Source of the DNA: Parvibaculum sp002684405
Lineage (GTDB): Bacteria > Pseudomonadota > Alphaproteobacteria > Parvibaculales > Parvibaculaceae
DNA length: 64,000 nt
Direction: 5' to 3'
NCBI GenBank assembly: GCA_965140395.1
Contig: OZ223207.1
Coordinates: forward strand, 1,302,001 to 1,366,000
Made by a program: the position numbers and the translations under genes
Notes under the pieces: generated by a model
Database searches by the model: none
The model's input: only the letters and a program-made list of their open reading frames with translations
What the model was told of the DNA's origin: nothing
Part shown: piece by piece, positions 34,797-44,691 of the stretch
How the letters are laid out: every line of letters begins with the position of its first letter
Position numbering within the stretch: position 1 is the stretch's first letter

Positions 34797-36296
34797 TCAT
34801 GCGGCCCAGTCCGGCACCACGCCGTGCTGGATACCGAACACGATGGGCGCCAGCCAATAGGTCATGGCGACGATGAGGACGAGAAAACCGATATTGAGCC
34901 AGACACCCGCCCGCGCCATTTGCGGCAGGGTGAATTTGCCACTGCCGAAGACGATGGCATTGGGCGGCGTTCCCACCGGCAGCATGAAGGAACAACTGGC
35001 CGCCAGCGCCGCCGGAACGGCCAGCAGCAGCGGGTTCTCGCCGAGGCTGATCGCCATAGCGGCGATGACCGGCAGGAACGTCGCCGCTGTCGCCGTATTG
35101 CTGGTCAGTTCGGTCAGCAGAAGAATACAGACGCAGACCAGCGCGACCAGCGCCAGAAGCGGCATGGCGCTTGCCCCGTCGAAGAGACTGCCGATCCAGC
35201 TCGCAACGCCCTGCCCCTCGATCGCCGCGGCAAGGCTGAGCCCGCCGCCGAACAGCAGGAAGACATCCCATGGCAAGCGCTTTGCGGTCTGCCAGTTCAT
35301 CAAGAACTCGCCCTCGCGCAGATTGACCGGGATCAGGAAGAGCGCGATGCCGCCTGCCATGGCAATGGTGGTGTCGTTGAGAAGCGGCAGCCAGTCCTGC
35401 AACAGGGGCCGAAACACCCAGGCGGATGCTGTTGCCGCGAACACGATGGCGACATGCTTTTCCGGGCGGCTGATGCGCCCGAGATTTTCACGTTCCGCCG
35501 CGATCAGGCCGTCGACGCCCGACATCTCCACCCTGTCCAGCCGGAAGAGGACCCGCGTCAGGAACAGAAAGGTCAGCGGCAGGCCGATCAGCACGATCGG
35601 AATACCGAGTAGCATCCATTGGGCAAAGCCGATCTGATAGCCATAGGTCTGGTTCAGAAAGGCGGCGAGCAATGCATTGGGCGGCGTGCCGATCAGTGTG
35701 CCCAGCCCGCCAATGGTCGCGCTATAGGCAACCGACAAGAGCAGTACCAGCGAGAAGTCAGCCGCGCCCGCCTTGGCCTCCTTGCTCACCGCCTGGTCTT
35801 CCACCAGCGCGATGACCGACATGGCAATCGGCAGCATCATGAGAGAGGTCGCGGTGTTGCTCACCCACATGGAAAGCATCGCGGCCGCGAGCATGAAACC
35901 GGCAACGATATGGCTCGCCTTGTGGCCCATAATACCGATCAGTGCGAGCGCGATACGCCGGTGAAGGCCCCACCGCTCCATCGCCAGAGCGATCAGGAAG
36001 CCGCCGAAGAAGAGAAAGATCAGCGGATGCGCGTAGGGGCTCGTCACCTGCTTGATCGACGCCACATCCAGCGCGGGCAGCAGGACCATCGGCATGAGCG
36101 AGGTCACGGGGATAGGCACCGGCTCGCAGATCCACCATGTCGCCATCAGCGCGGCGACACCGGCGACCAGCCAGCCTTCCCCGCTCAGGCCCGCGGGCGC
36201 GGGCAGCACGAATGTCAGCAGGAGCAGAGCCGGGCCCAGTATGAGCCCCAGCTTCTGCCGCCCGCCATAGGCCGGTTCCGTTGCCGCCGAGGTCAT
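34797..36296 (-). CDS. DASS family (SLC13) anion symporter
   Basis: 499-aa inner-membrane transporter of the divalent anion:Na+ symporter family, expected to carry dicarboxylates or sulfate. About 11-13 hydrophobic helices are visible. Two Ser-Asn-Thr motifs typical of the substrate and sodium sites are present: SNTATSLMMLPIA near residue 145 and TSNTATAATFLPV near 400. GTPPNA occurs twice. It is downstream of the OYE gene by 1 nt, so the pair may import and then reduce a carboxylate. The exact substrate is unknown. Confidence 0.88.
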   Translation of the reverse strand: MTSAATEPAYGGRQKLGLILGPALLLLTFVLPAPAGLSGEGWLVAGVAALMATWWICEPVPIPVTSLMPMVLLPALDVASIKQVTSPYAHPLIFLFFGGFLIALAMERWGLHRRIALALIGIMGHKASHIVAGFMLAAAMLSMWVSNTATSLMMLPIAMSVIALVEDQAVSKEAKAGAADFSLVLLLSVAYSATIGGLGTLIGTPPNALLAAFLNQTYGYQIGFAQWMLLGIPIVLIGLPLTFLFLTRVLFRLDRVEMSGVDGLIAAERENLGRISRPEKHVAIVFAATASAWVFRPLLQDWLPLLNDTTIAMAGGIALFLIPVNLREGEFLMNWQTAKRLPWDVFLLFGGGLSLAAAIEGQGVASWIGSLFDGASAMPLLALVALVCVCILLLTELTSNTATAATFLPVIAAMAISLGENPLLLAVPAALAASCSFMLPVGTPPNAIVFGSGKFTLPQMARAGVWLNIGFLVLIVAMTYWLAPIVFGIQHGVVPDWAA

Positions 36297-36297
36297 A

Positions 36298-37608
36298 TCA
36301 GCTCCGCTTCATCGCTTTGGCGGTTTTCGTCTCGTTCTTCTGATAGTTCCGGAAGGCGGAGAAGGCCCCCATCTTCAGGTCCGGGTCCTTGCCGTCGCCC
36401 ATGCGGATGATCTGGAGACAGAACCAGCCCTGCTGGCCCCAGCCGTTCAACGCCTTGATGAGGTTGATCGGGCTGTTGGGACCGAGCGGGCCGGGCCCGA
36501 TGCGAAGCGTCTTTTCATAGGTCGGAGTTTCCTCCGCCTGGCCGGAAAGGAGCTTTCCGGGAATGGCCGGATCGACGCAGAGCGGCCTTGCAAGGCCGAC
36601 CACATCCATCTCGCCGCTCGCCAGCGCTGCATTCATGCCGGCAACGCTGCGAAAGCCGCCCGTGACCATAAGCGGCATGGCGACCGTCTTGCGGATATCG
36701 GCGGCGTATTCGAGGAAATAGGCCTCGCGCGCCACGGTGCTTTCGCGCCGCGTCTCGGACTTTTCAGGATGGAGCGTCATGTCGTCGGCGCCGATCATGC
36801 GCGGCTGCTCATAGGTGCCGCCGGACACTTCGAGCAGATCGACCGCTTCGTCGTTGAGCCAGCCCGCGACCTTCATCGATTCCTCATGGCTGAAACCGCC
36901 GCGCTGGAAGTCTGCGGAGTTGAGTTTCACCGAAACCGGGAAATCGCCGCCGACGGCCTTGCGCACGGCACGCACGGTTTCGAGCAGCAGGCGGGCACGG
37001 TTTTCCAGTTTCTCCCCGCCCCATTCATCGTCGCGCGTGTTCACATCGGGCGAGAGGAACTCGGAAATGAGATAGCCATGCGCGCCATGGATCTGAACGC
37101 CGCTGAAGCCCGTGTCGCGCGCCACGGTGGCCGCATGGGCAAAGCGCGCGATCACATCGAGGATTTCATCGCCCGTCAGCGCCTTGGGCTTGCCGAACTG
37201 CGCGCCCGGCATGTCGAGCGGCTTGTCGGTCGGCCCGGCAGGCGTCGGGTTCACCAGAGCGGGCGTCTGGCGGCCCGCATGGCTGATCTGCATCCAGAGA
37301 TGCGTGTCGTTGACGGTGCCCGCCTCCGCCATGGCGCGGAGCCTGTCCAGCGCGTCGTTCGATTGCGGGCCGTCGATGGCGATATTGCCGGGACGCTCCA
37401 GATAGCGGCGATCCACCTGGACGTTGCCGGTCAGCAGCATTCCGGCTCCGCCCTCCGCCCATCGGCGATAAAGGCGCACATGGCGCTCCGTCGCCCGGTT
37501 TTCCGGATCGGCGAGCCCTTCCGTCATGGCTCCCTTGGCGAGGCGATTTTTCAGCGTGGCGCCGCAGGGTAACGTCAGGGGCGTGGCGATGGTCGGCTTT
37601 TCCGTCAT
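36298..37608 (-). CDS. NADH:flavin oxidoreductase / old yellow enzyme family
   Basis: 436-aa FMN-dependent (alpha/beta)8 barrel ene-reductase. Motifs are the N-terminal LKNRLAKGAMTE, the substrate His pair region GVQIHGAHGYLISEFLSP, and the FMN-binding MVTGGFRSV. The C-terminal FAD/NAD domain of 2,4-dienoyl-CoA reductases is absent. The last ~60 residues (GWGQQGWFCLQIIRMGDGKDPD) are typical of a bacterial subfamily with a short C-terminal extension. A GGAGGAA ribosome binding site precedes the ATG. It is first in a two-gene operon with the DASS transporter. Confidence 0.9.
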   Translation of the reverse strand: MTEKPTIATPLTLPCGATLKNRLAKGAMTEGLADPENRATERHVRLYRRWAEGGAGMLLTGNVQVDRRYLERPGNIAIDGPQSNDALDRLRAMAEAGTVNDTHLWMQISHAGRQTPALVNPTPAGPTDKPLDMPGAQFGKPKALTGDEILDVIARFAHAATVARDTGFSGVQIHGAHGYLISEFLSPDVNTRDDEWGGEKLENRARLLLETVRAVRKAVGGDFPVSVKLNSADFQRGGFSHEESMKVAGWLNDEAVDLLEVSGGTYEQPRMIGADDMTLHPEKSETRRESTVAREAYFLEYAADIRKTVAMPLMVTGGFRSVAGMNAALASGEMDVVGLARPLCVDPAIPGKLLSGQAEETPTYEKTLRIGPGPLGPNSPINLIKALNGWGQQGWFCLQIIRMGDGKDPDLKMGAFSAFRNYQKNETKTAKAMKRS

Positions 37609-37748
37609 GAGTTCCTCCCGATTTCCTTGTTACGGGCATTTTGCACGGGTCACCGCGAAACGAAAGCGCGGGACGCGCATTGCCGCTATGCCCGCCCGCG
37701 CCGTACAATCGGGCTCGATTCGTTTCACCCCAGCATTCCGTAGAGTTC

Positions 37749-39818
37749 ATGGCCGCCCGCAAGCCGTCCAAATCCGCCCCCGACGATACCGACGATCTTT
37801 TCTCGGCCTCCCCCGCCAAGAGCGAGAGCAAGCCGGCCAAGGCGCCCGCAAAGCGCAGCCGTGCCAAATCCGCCAAATCGTCCGATGGCGATGACGGCTA
37901 TTCGGCCAAGGATATCGAGGTCCTTGAGGGGCTGGAGCCCGTCCGGCGGCGCCCCGGCATGTATATCGGCGGCACGGACGAGAAGGCGCTGCATCACCTC
38001 TTCGCCGAAGTCCTCGACAACTCGATGGATGAGGCGGTCGCCGGTCATGCGGACTGGATCGAGGTTTCGTTCCACGAAGACGGAAGCCTGACGGTCGCCG
38101 ACAATGGCCGCGGTATCCCCGTGGATGCGCATCCGAAATACAAGAACAAGTCGGCGCTGGAAGTGATCCTGACCACGCTGCATTCGGGCGGCAAGTTCGG
38201 CGGCAAGGCCTATGAAACCTCCGGCGGCCTGCATGGCGTGGGTATTTCGGTCGTGAATGCGCTGGCCGACCGCTTCGAGGTCGAAGTGGCGCGCGAGCAG
38301 CAGCTCTGGACGCAGGCCTATGAGCGCGGCACACCGCAGACGAAGCTCGAAAACAAAGGCAAGGTGCACAACCGCCGCGGCACAAGGATCACTTTTCATC
38401 CGGACCCGGATATTTTCGGCAAGGGTGCCGCCTTCTCGCCCAAGCGCCTCTACAAGATGGCGCGGTCCAAGGCCTATCTTTTCGGCGGCGTCAAAATCCG
38501 CTGGAGTTGTGCGTCCGAGCTCATCAAGGACGACACGCCCGCGGAAGAGGAACTCCACTTTCCCGGCGGCATTCTCGACTATCTGAAGATCGCCATCGAG
38601 GGCGCGGACAATGTCACGCCCGAGCCCTTTTACGGCAAGCTTTCCAAGGCGGGTAGCCATGGGTCCGTCGAATGGGCGATCGCCTGGATCGGCAATCGCG
38701 ACGGCTTCGTCAGCTCCTACTGCAACACGGTGCCCACGCCGGAAGGCGGGACTCATGAACAGGGCATGCGGCAGGCGCTCACCAAGGGGTTGCGCGCCTA
38801 TGGCGATCTCGTGGGCAACAAGAAGGCGAGCCAGATCACGGCGGACGATGTGCTCTCCAATGCCTGCGTCATGCTCTCCGTGTTTATCCGCGAGCCGGAA
38901 TTCCAGGGCCAGACCAAGGAAAAGCTCGCCACGGCCGAGGCAACCAAGCTGGTGGAACGCGCCATTGGCGACCATTTCGACCATTGGCTGACCGCCGCGC
39001 CCCAGCAGGCCAACAAGCTGCTGGAATGGGTGATCGACCGCGCCGAGGAACGGCTGCGCCGCAAGCAGGAAAAGGACGTCGCGCGCAAGACCGCGACGCG
39101 CCGGCTGCGGCTTCCAGGCAAGTTGGCCGATTGCAGCCAGTCGGCGTCTCAGGGGTCTGAAATCTTCCTCGTCGAGGGCGACAGCGCCGGCGGTTCCGCC
39201 AAGCAGGCCCGCGACCGTGCGCGGCAGGCCGTGCTGCCGCTTCGCGGCAAGATCCTCAACGTCGCCTCGGCCAGCGGCGCCAAGATGGCGCAGAGCCAGC
39301 AGATCCAGGATCTGATTCAGGCGCTCGGCGTGCGGACCGGCTCGCATTACCGCGACGAGGATCTGCGCTACGACAAGGTCATCATCATGACCGACGCCGA
39401 TGTGGACGGGGCGCATATCGCCTCGCTCCTCATCACCTTCTTCTATAGCGAGATGCCGCAGCTTATCCGCAACGGGCACCTGTTTCTCGCGGCCCCTCCC
39501 CTCTACAAGCTGAGCCAGGGCGGCAAGACGGCCTATGCGCGCGACGACGCACATAAGGACGAGCTGATGGACAAGGAGTTCAGCGGCAGGGGCAAGGTCG
39601 AGGTGAGCCGCTTCAAGGGCCTTGGCGAAATGCTGCCCGCCCAGCTCAAGGAAACCACCATGGCGCTCGGCAAGCGGACGCTGCTCAGGGTCGTGGTGCC
39701 TGAAGAGGATACCGCGGAGACCTCTTCCGCCATCAACCGTCTGATGGGGAACAAGCCCGAGATGCGCTTCCAGTTCATCCAGGAGCATGCGGCCTTCGCC
39801 ACGGACCTCGATATCTGA
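37749..39818 (+). CDS. parE: DNA topoisomerase IV subunit B
   Basis: 689-aa ATPase subunit that with ParC decatenates chromosomes. The GHKL ATPase domain has EVLDNSMDEAVAG and DNGRGIPVDAHPK. The ATP lid is GGKFGGKAYETSGGLHGVG. The TOPRIM domain has EGDSAGGSAKQARDR and MTDADVDGAHI. The N-terminal ~50 residues are Lys/Ser/Ala-rich and non-conserved. Assignment as ParE rather than GyrB rests on the shorter length without the GyrB insert, and on the ParE-like RRPGMYIGGTDEKALHH. parC is not in the window. Confidence 0.94.
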   Translation: MAARKPSKSAPDDTDDLFSASPAKSESKPAKAPAKRSRAKSAKSSDGDDGYSAKDIEVLEGLEPVRRRPGMYIGGTDEKALHHLFAEVLDNSMDEAVAGHADWIEVSFHEDGSLTVADNGRGIPVDAHPKYKNKSALEVILTTLHSGGKFGGKAYETSGGLHGVGISVVNALADRFEVEVAREQQLWTQAYERGTPQTKLENKGKVHNRRGTRITFHPDPDIFGKGAAFSPKRLYKMARSKAYLFGGVKIRWSCASELIKDDTPAEEELHFPGGILDYLKIAIEGADNVTPEPFYGKLSKAGSHGSVEWAIAWIGNRDGFVSSYCNTVPTPEGGTHEQGMRQALTKGLRAYGDLVGNKKASQITADDVLSNACVMLSVFIREPEFQGQTKEKLATAEATKLVERAIGDHFDHWLTAAPQQANKLLEWVIDRAEERLRRKQEKDVARKTATRRLRLPGKLADCSQSASQGSEIFLVEGDSAGGSAKQARDRARQAVLPLRGKILNVASASGAKMAQSQQIQDLIQALGVRTGSHYRDEDLRYDKVIIMTDADVDGAHIASLLITFFYSEMPQLIRNGHLFLAAPPLYKLSQGGKTAYARDDAHKDELMDKEFSGRGKVEVSRFKGLGEMLPAQLKETTMALGKRTLLRVVVPEEDTAETSSAINRLMGNKPEMRFQFIQEHAAFATDLDI

Positions 39819-39908
39819 TCCCGACGTCATTACCGGCCAATTCTGAGGCAATGCCGCCACAGGTAGCGACCAAGTCCCTATGAGGGACAGGGTTACCGGT
39901 CCATTCGG

Positions 39909-39939
39909 TTGACAATTTCGCGGAAAACCGTATTTTCCG
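39909..39939 (+). promoter_or_regulatory. predicted promoter of the DEAD-box helicase with overlapping inverted repeat
   Basis: -35 TTGACA (39909-39914) and -10 TATTTT (39931-39936) with a 16-bp spacer. A 7-bp inverted repeat CGGAAAA/TTTTCCG (39921-39939) spans the -10. This gives a leader of roughly 150 nt before the ATG, typical of cold-regulated helicase genes, though that link is inference. Confidence 0.6.
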
Positions 39940-40098
39940 GCACAAATTCGCTGAATGCGCGGGGCTTCATCCGCGCGACAGGCTGCTCACTCGCCAGACC
40001 CTGGCCGCAGCATCGGGCCAACGAAACAGCGGCGTCGGAGGGAGACGAATTCCCCATCGACGACTTTCAGGCCCGGAAACACGCAAACAGGTTGATGT

Positions 40099-41643
40099 AT
40101 GACATTTGACGAACTCGGTCTCACGCCGGAAGTGCTCAAGGCTGTTGTCGAAACCGGCTATACCGAGCCCACGCCGATCCAGGCCCAGGCCATTCCCCAT
40201 GTTCTCGCCGGCAAAGACGTGCTCGGCATCGCCCAGACGGGGACGGGCAAGACGGCCTCCTTTACCCTGCCGATGATCGACAAGCTGTCGCGGGGACGGG
40301 CCAAGGCGCGGATGCCGCGCTCTCTCATTCTCGAGCCGACGCGCGAACTCGCCGCGCAGGTCGCGGAGAATTTCGAGAAATACGGCAAGTACCACAAGCT
40401 CTCCATGGCGCTGCTGATCGGCGGCGTTTCCTTCGGCGACCAGGAAAAGAAGCTCGATCGCGGCGTGGACGTGCTGATCGCGACGCCGGGCCGCCTGCTC
40501 GACCATTGCCAGCGCGGCAAGGTGCTTCTGACGGGCGTGCAGATCCTCGTCGTGGACGAAGCCGACCGCATGCTCGATATGGGCTTCATTCCGGACATTG
40601 AGGAAATCTGCCGCAAGATTCCCTTCACCCGGCAGACGCTTCTCTTCTCGGCGACCATGCCGCCGGAAATCCAGCGCCTGACGGAAAACTTCCAGCATGC
40701 GCCCGAGCGCATCGAAGTGGCCCGCGCCTCTTCCGCCAATGAGCGGATCAAGCAGGCTCAGGTCAAGATTTCGCGCCGGGACCAGAAGCGCGACGCGCTG
40801 CGCCATCTCATCGATACCGAGAATGTGAAAAACGCGATCATCTTCTGCAATCGCAAGCGCGACGTGTCCGTGCTCCATCGCTCGCTCGACAAGCATGGCT
40901 ATTCGGCCGGCGCCATTCACGGCGATCTCGACCAGAGCACCCGCACGAAGACGCTGGAAGGCTTTCGCAACGGCACGATCCGTCTGCTGGTAGCCAGCGA
41001 CGTGGCGGCACGCGGGCTCGATATCCCCGATGTCAGCCATATCTTCAATTTCGATCCGCCAACCCATGCGGAAGACTATGTCCACCGTATCGGCCGCACC
41101 GGACGCGCCGGCAAGGAAGGCGCCGCCTTCACGCTGGTGACGCCTGAAGACCGGAAATATATCGAATCCATCGAAAAGATGCTCGAGACGACGATCCCGG
41201 TGCACGACCTCGACGCCGAGAAAGAGCCCGCCAAAGCAGAGACGGCCGAGAGCGAGCCCGCCGAGAAGGAAACCGCCAAGGAAGAAGCACCGGCCAGCGC
41301 GGCTTCGGGCGACGAAGACGAAGGCGAGACGAAGTCCCGCCGCCGCGGCAGCCGGGGCGGACGGAGCCGCAAGAAAAAGACCGACGATGCGCAGCCCGCC
41401 GCGGAGGCCAGCGCGCCGGAAGAAGCCGAGGCTGAAAAGCCCGAGCCCGTGGCGGAAGAAAAGCCGCGCCGTGCACGCGGCGGACGCAATCGCCGCCGGG
41501 ACCGCGACGATGACGACGACAACAAGGTCATCGGCATGGGCGACCACGTTCCCGCCTTCATGCTGCGCGAAGTGAAACTGCCGCGACGCCGCAGTGCCGA
41601 GGAAGAAGACGCTTCGGCGGAGAAGGAAACGGAAGAGGCCTGA
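40099..41643 (+). CDS. DEAD-box RNA helicase (RhlE-like)
   Basis: 514-aa ATP-dependent RNA helicase. Visible are the Q motif (TFDELGLTPEVLKAV and TPIQAQAIP), motif I AQTGTGKT, motif II VVDEADRMLDMGF, motif III SAT and motif VI HRIGRTGRAG. The helicase core ends near residue 380. The last ~130 residues are low complexity: Glu/Ala/Lys-rich and then Arg/Gly-rich (SRRRGSRGGRSRKKK and RRARGGRNRRRDRDDDDD), probably RNA-binding and disordered. Confidence 0.94.
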   Translation: MTFDELGLTPEVLKAVVETGYTEPTPIQAQAIPHVLAGKDVLGIAQTGTGKTASFTLPMIDKLSRGRAKARMPRSLILEPTRELAAQVAENFEKYGKYHKLSMALLIGGVSFGDQEKKLDRGVDVLIATPGRLLDHCQRGKVLLTGVQILVVDEADRMLDMGFIPDIEEICRKIPFTRQTLLFSATMPPEIQRLTENFQHAPERIEVARASSANERIKQAQVKISRRDQKRDALRHLIDTENVKNAIIFCNRKRDVSVLHRSLDKHGYSAGAIHGDLDQSTRTKTLEGFRNGTIRLLVASDVAARGLDIPDVSHIFNFDPPTHAEDYVHRIGRTGRAGKEGAAFTLVTPEDRKYIESIEKMLETTIPVHDLDAEKEPAKAETAESEPAEKETAKEEAPASAASGDEDEGETKSRRRGSRGGRSRKKKTDDAQPAAEASAPEEAEAEKPEPVAEEKPRRARGGRNRRRDRDDDDDNKVIGMGDHVPAFMLREVKLPRRRSAEEEDASAEKETEEA

Positions 41644-41684
41644 GGCCACCCGTTTTCATCCGCGCCGTCGGCCACAAGATATGA

Positions 41685-41714
41685 AAAAGGGCGATCCCTC
41701 GGGATCGCCCTTTT
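41685..41714. terminator. bidirectional terminator between helicase and aldehyde dehydrogenase
   Basis: AAAAGGGCGATCC-loop of 4-GGATCGCCCTTTT is a 13-bp perfect stem with A and T flanks, located between convergent genes. Confidence 0.9.
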
Positions 41715-41734
41715 CGCTGTTCGGCGGCTCGGCC

Positions 41735-43198
41735 CTATTTCTTGATCATGCCCATCAGGCGCTTGCGCGACTTCGAGGTGTAGGGCGGACGGAACATCTC
41801 GGCGACCATCTTCGCGTTGGACTGCTTGTAGACGGCCTTGGCGTGGCTGAAGGTGCGGAACCCGTCGATGCCATGATAGGCGCCCATGCCGCTCGGGCCG
41901 ACACCGCCGAACGGCAGGTCTTCCATCGAGACATGCATGATGACGTCATTGACCGTCACACCGCCGGATGTCGTGCGATCCAGCACGGTGCGTTCTTCCT
42001 TCTCGTCCTCGCCGAAATAATAGAGGCCGAGCGGACGGGCGTGGCCGTTCACATAGTCCAGCACCTCGGTTACCGAGCGATAGGACTTCACGGGCAGCAC
42101 CGGACCGAAGATTTCGTCCTGCATGACCTTCATGTCGTCGGTCGGGTTCACGACGATCGTCGGCGGGATCTTGTGGGTCGGCTGCTGGCTGAAATCTTCA
42201 TTGGCCGGATTGATCTCGACGATCTTCGCGCCCTTCTGCTTCGCATCGTCGAGATAGCTATTGATGCGGTCATAGTGGCGCTGATTGACGATCGAGGTGT
42301 AGTCCGGGTTTTCCTTGATGGTCGGATACATCTTGGTGATCGACTTCTGGGCTTCGTCCACGAAGCTGTCGAGCTTGGCTTCCGGCACGAAAACATAGTC
42401 GGGCGCGAGGCAGATCTGGCCGGCATTGAGGGTCTTGCCCGTCATGACCTTGGCCGCCGCCTCGTCCATCTTCGCGGTGTCGGAAATGATGACCGGCGAC
42501 TTGCCGCCCAGCTCCAGCGTCAGCGGCACGAGGTTTTCGGCTGCGGCGCGCATGACGTGATAGGCGATCGAGGTCGCACCGGTGAAAAGCAGATGATCGA
42601 AGGGCTGCTTGGAGAAGGCCTGGCCGACCGCCGGACCGCCCGTGATCACCGCCACTTCCGTCTCGTCGAAGGCGGAACGGAACATGCGCGCCATTAGCTC
42701 GGACGTCGCCGGCGTGAACTCCGACGGCTTGATCATGGCGCGGTTACCGGCGGCGAAGACGCCTGCCAGCGGCGTGAAGGTGAGGTTCACCGGGAAGTTC
42801 CAGGGCGAAATGATGCCCACCGTGCCCAGCGGCTGATATTCGACCCGGGCCTTGGCGCCGAGCAGGCCGAGCGGGAACTGAACTTTCCGCTTTTCCGGCT
42901 TCATCCACTGGCGCAGGTGCTTCTTGGCATGCTTCAGCGGATTGACGGAGCCCATCACGTCGGCCATGAGCGACTGGTCATGGCTGCGATGACCGAAATC
43001 GGAGGCCATGGCCTCCACGATTTCCTTCTGATTGTCGACAACCAGTGCGATCGCCCGGTCGAGCCATTCGATGCGCTTTTCGGCACTGATCGGCCCTTCG
43101 GCGATATGCGCCGCCTTCTGCTTGTCGAGAATCGCGCGGATCGACTGGGAAATGGCTTCTATATCGGCTTCCTGAGAATTCTGTTCCGCAACGCTCAT
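41735..43198 (-). CDS. aldehyde dehydrogenase (coniferyl-aldehyde dehydrogenase type)
   Basis: 487 aa from MSVAEQNSQEADIEAISQS. NAD(P)-dependent oxidation of an aldehyde to an acid. The cofactor motif GTVGIISPWNFPVNLTF, catalytic Glu in LTLELGGKSPVI and catalytic Cys in NAGQICLAPDYVFVP are present. The Asn-Ala-Gly-Gln-Ile-Cys-Leu pattern and the KSRKRLMGMIKK C-terminus resemble the coniferyl/fatty-aldehyde dehydrogenase branch. The substrate is not determined. It is not in an operon; the ORF's extra 33 upstream codons are not conserved. Confidence 0.9.
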   Translation of the reverse strand: MSVAEQNSQEADIEAISQSIRAILDKQKAAHIAEGPISAEKRIEWLDRAIALVVDNQKEIVEAMASDFGHRSHDQSLMADVMGSVNPLKHAKKHLRQWMKPEKRKVQFPLGLLGAKARVEYQPLGTVGIISPWNFPVNLTFTPLAGVFAAGNRAMIKPSEFTPATSELMARMFRSAFDETEVAVITGGPAVGQAFSKQPFDHLLFTGATSIAYHVMRAAAENLVPLTLELGGKSPVIISDTAKMDEAAAKVMTGKTLNAGQICLAPDYVFVPEAKLDSFVDEAQKSITKMYPTIKENPDYTSIVNQRHYDRINSYLDDAKQKGAKIVEINPANEDFSQQPTHKIPPTIVVNPTDDMKVMQDEIFGPVLPVKSYRSVTEVLDYVNGHARPLGLYYFGEDEKEERTVLDRTTSGGVTVNDVIMHVSMEDLPFGGVGPSGMGAYHGIDGFRTFSHAKAVYKQSNAKMVAEMFRPPYTSKSRKRLMGMIKK

Positions 43199-43460
43199 TG
43201 GCGCCCTCCTGTCCCCGCCGCGTGGTCTCGCGGCACGTTTGAAATGCTTCCCGATTGTCCGGCGCTGCATGCCGGCTCGTTTACCGGGATAATACATAAT
43301 TCACGGGCCATTGAGAGCCCCTCGCATTTTCCAGCGCCGGGATGAGCTTTAAAGCCGCTCAACGACAAAAAACCGCGATTTTCCTCATGATTTACCTGGC
43401 TGTAACCGTATCGACCTAGGCTTCTTCTTAAGAGAAGCGACCGCAGGGTACGGTCAGCCG

Positions 43461-44564
43461 ATGGGGCATTCGATGACATCCGAGAAAATCCTTTCAGCCA
43501 GCGAGTGCAGCGCGCGGGCTATTGAACTCATGGCAGAGCACGGCGTTGCGCCTGTGCCTGAAAACTATGCTCTCTGGTACCGCTATGCCTCGGGCCAGAC
43601 CCCCGATCTCAATCAGGCGCTGGACGAGCGCGTATCGGACGGCCTGCCGATCGATCCCGCCGCCGTCGACGAGCTTCGCGAGCGCTATCTGAACGACGCC
43701 AAGCTCACCGCCGTCACGCTGGATACCGGCGAAAAGCTGAATTCCGAACTGAACCAGATTATCGAGATCATCGAATCCTCCAGCGGCAATTCAACGGCTT
43801 TCGGCCATTCGGTGCGCGAAGCCAGTGCCGGGCTATCCGCCAAGTCCACCCCGACGGATGTGCGCAACGCGGTCAAATCGATCCTCGAAGCCAGCCGGGA
43901 CATGGAAGCGCGCAGCCAGGAACTCGAGGAACGGCTGAAGGCGACCAGCTCGGAAGTAACCGAGCTTCAGCAGACGCTGGAAGCAGCCCGTAGCGAGGCC
44001 CGTACCGATGCCCTGACAGGCGTGGCCAACCGCAAGGCGTTCGACGAAACGCTGTCGCGCGAAATCTCTCAGGCCCGAGAGAGCGGCCAGCCGCTTTGCC
44101 TGCTGATCGGCGATATCGACCATTTCAAGAAGTTCAACGACACCTTCGGCCATCGCACCGGCGACCAGGTCTTGCGCCTTGTCGCAAGCTGCCTCAACAA
44201 CGGGACGCGCCAGAGCGATATGGTGGCGCGCTACGGTGGCGAAGAATTCGGTGTCGTCCTGCCTTCCACAACCACCGAGGAGGCCGAGCAGATCGCCAAC
44301 AAGATCCGCGAGGCGGTCCAGTCGCGCGAACTCGTCAAGCGCTCGACAGGCGAGTCCCTCGGCCGGGTGACGATGTCGCTGGGCGTGGGCAGCTTCCGGC
44401 CTTCCGACGAATCCGCCAGCCTGATCGAACGCGCCGATGCCTGCCTTTATGAGGCAAAGCGAAACGGCCGCAATCAGGTTCGCAGCGAGTTGAGTGCCCC
44501 CGCCGGCGCGCCTGCCAGCACACCCGCCCGCGCGCTATCCACCGCCCGGGCCATGGCCGGCTGA
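43461..44564 (+). CDS. GGDEF diguanylate cyclase
   Basis: 367-aa soluble protein predicted to make cyclic di-GMP. The N-terminal ~140 residues are a helical domain beginning around AIELMAEHGVAPVPENYALWYRYASG, typical of a GGDEF-associated cytosolic domain. A coiled coil follows (about 145-180). The GGDEF domain has an intact active site GGEEF (259-263) and an inhibitory I-site RQSD (250-253) five residues before it, so feedback inhibition is expected. It lacks EAL or transmembrane segments. ATGs at 43461 and 43473 are both possible. Confidence 0.92.
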   Translation: MGHSMTSEKILSASECSARAIELMAEHGVAPVPENYALWYRYASGQTPDLNQALDERVSDGLPIDPAAVDELRERYLNDAKLTAVTLDTGEKLNSELNQIIEIIESSSGNSTAFGHSVREASAGLSAKSTPTDVRNAVKSILEASRDMEARSQELEERLKATSSEVTELQQTLEAARSEARTDALTGVANRKAFDETLSREISQARESGQPLCLLIGDIDHFKKFNDTFGHRTGDQVLRLVASCLNNGTRQSDMVARYGGEEFGVVLPSTTTEEAEQIANKIREAVQSRELVKRSTGESLGRVTMSLGVGSFRPSDESASLIERADACLYEAKRNGRNQVRSELSAPAGAPASTPARALSTARAMAG

Positions 44565-44691
44565 TCCGGTCCTTTCGATTTTACGCAACGTCTCTCTGAG
44601 GCCGCTTCGTCCCCGGCAAAGCGGCCTTTCGCCCGTGCGCGCAGGCGACTATCCTCCCCCGCAAACAAAGCCTTCAGGGAGGGAAAGCCCC

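Noticed and set aside
37725..39860. A 711-codon minus-strand open frame opposite parE
   Set aside because: Mirror of a complete parE gene with all motifs; no independent start or homology is apparent.
39909..40109. A 66-codon frame just before the DEAD-box helicase
   Set aside because: It overlaps the predicted promoter and the helicase start and has no protein-like pattern.
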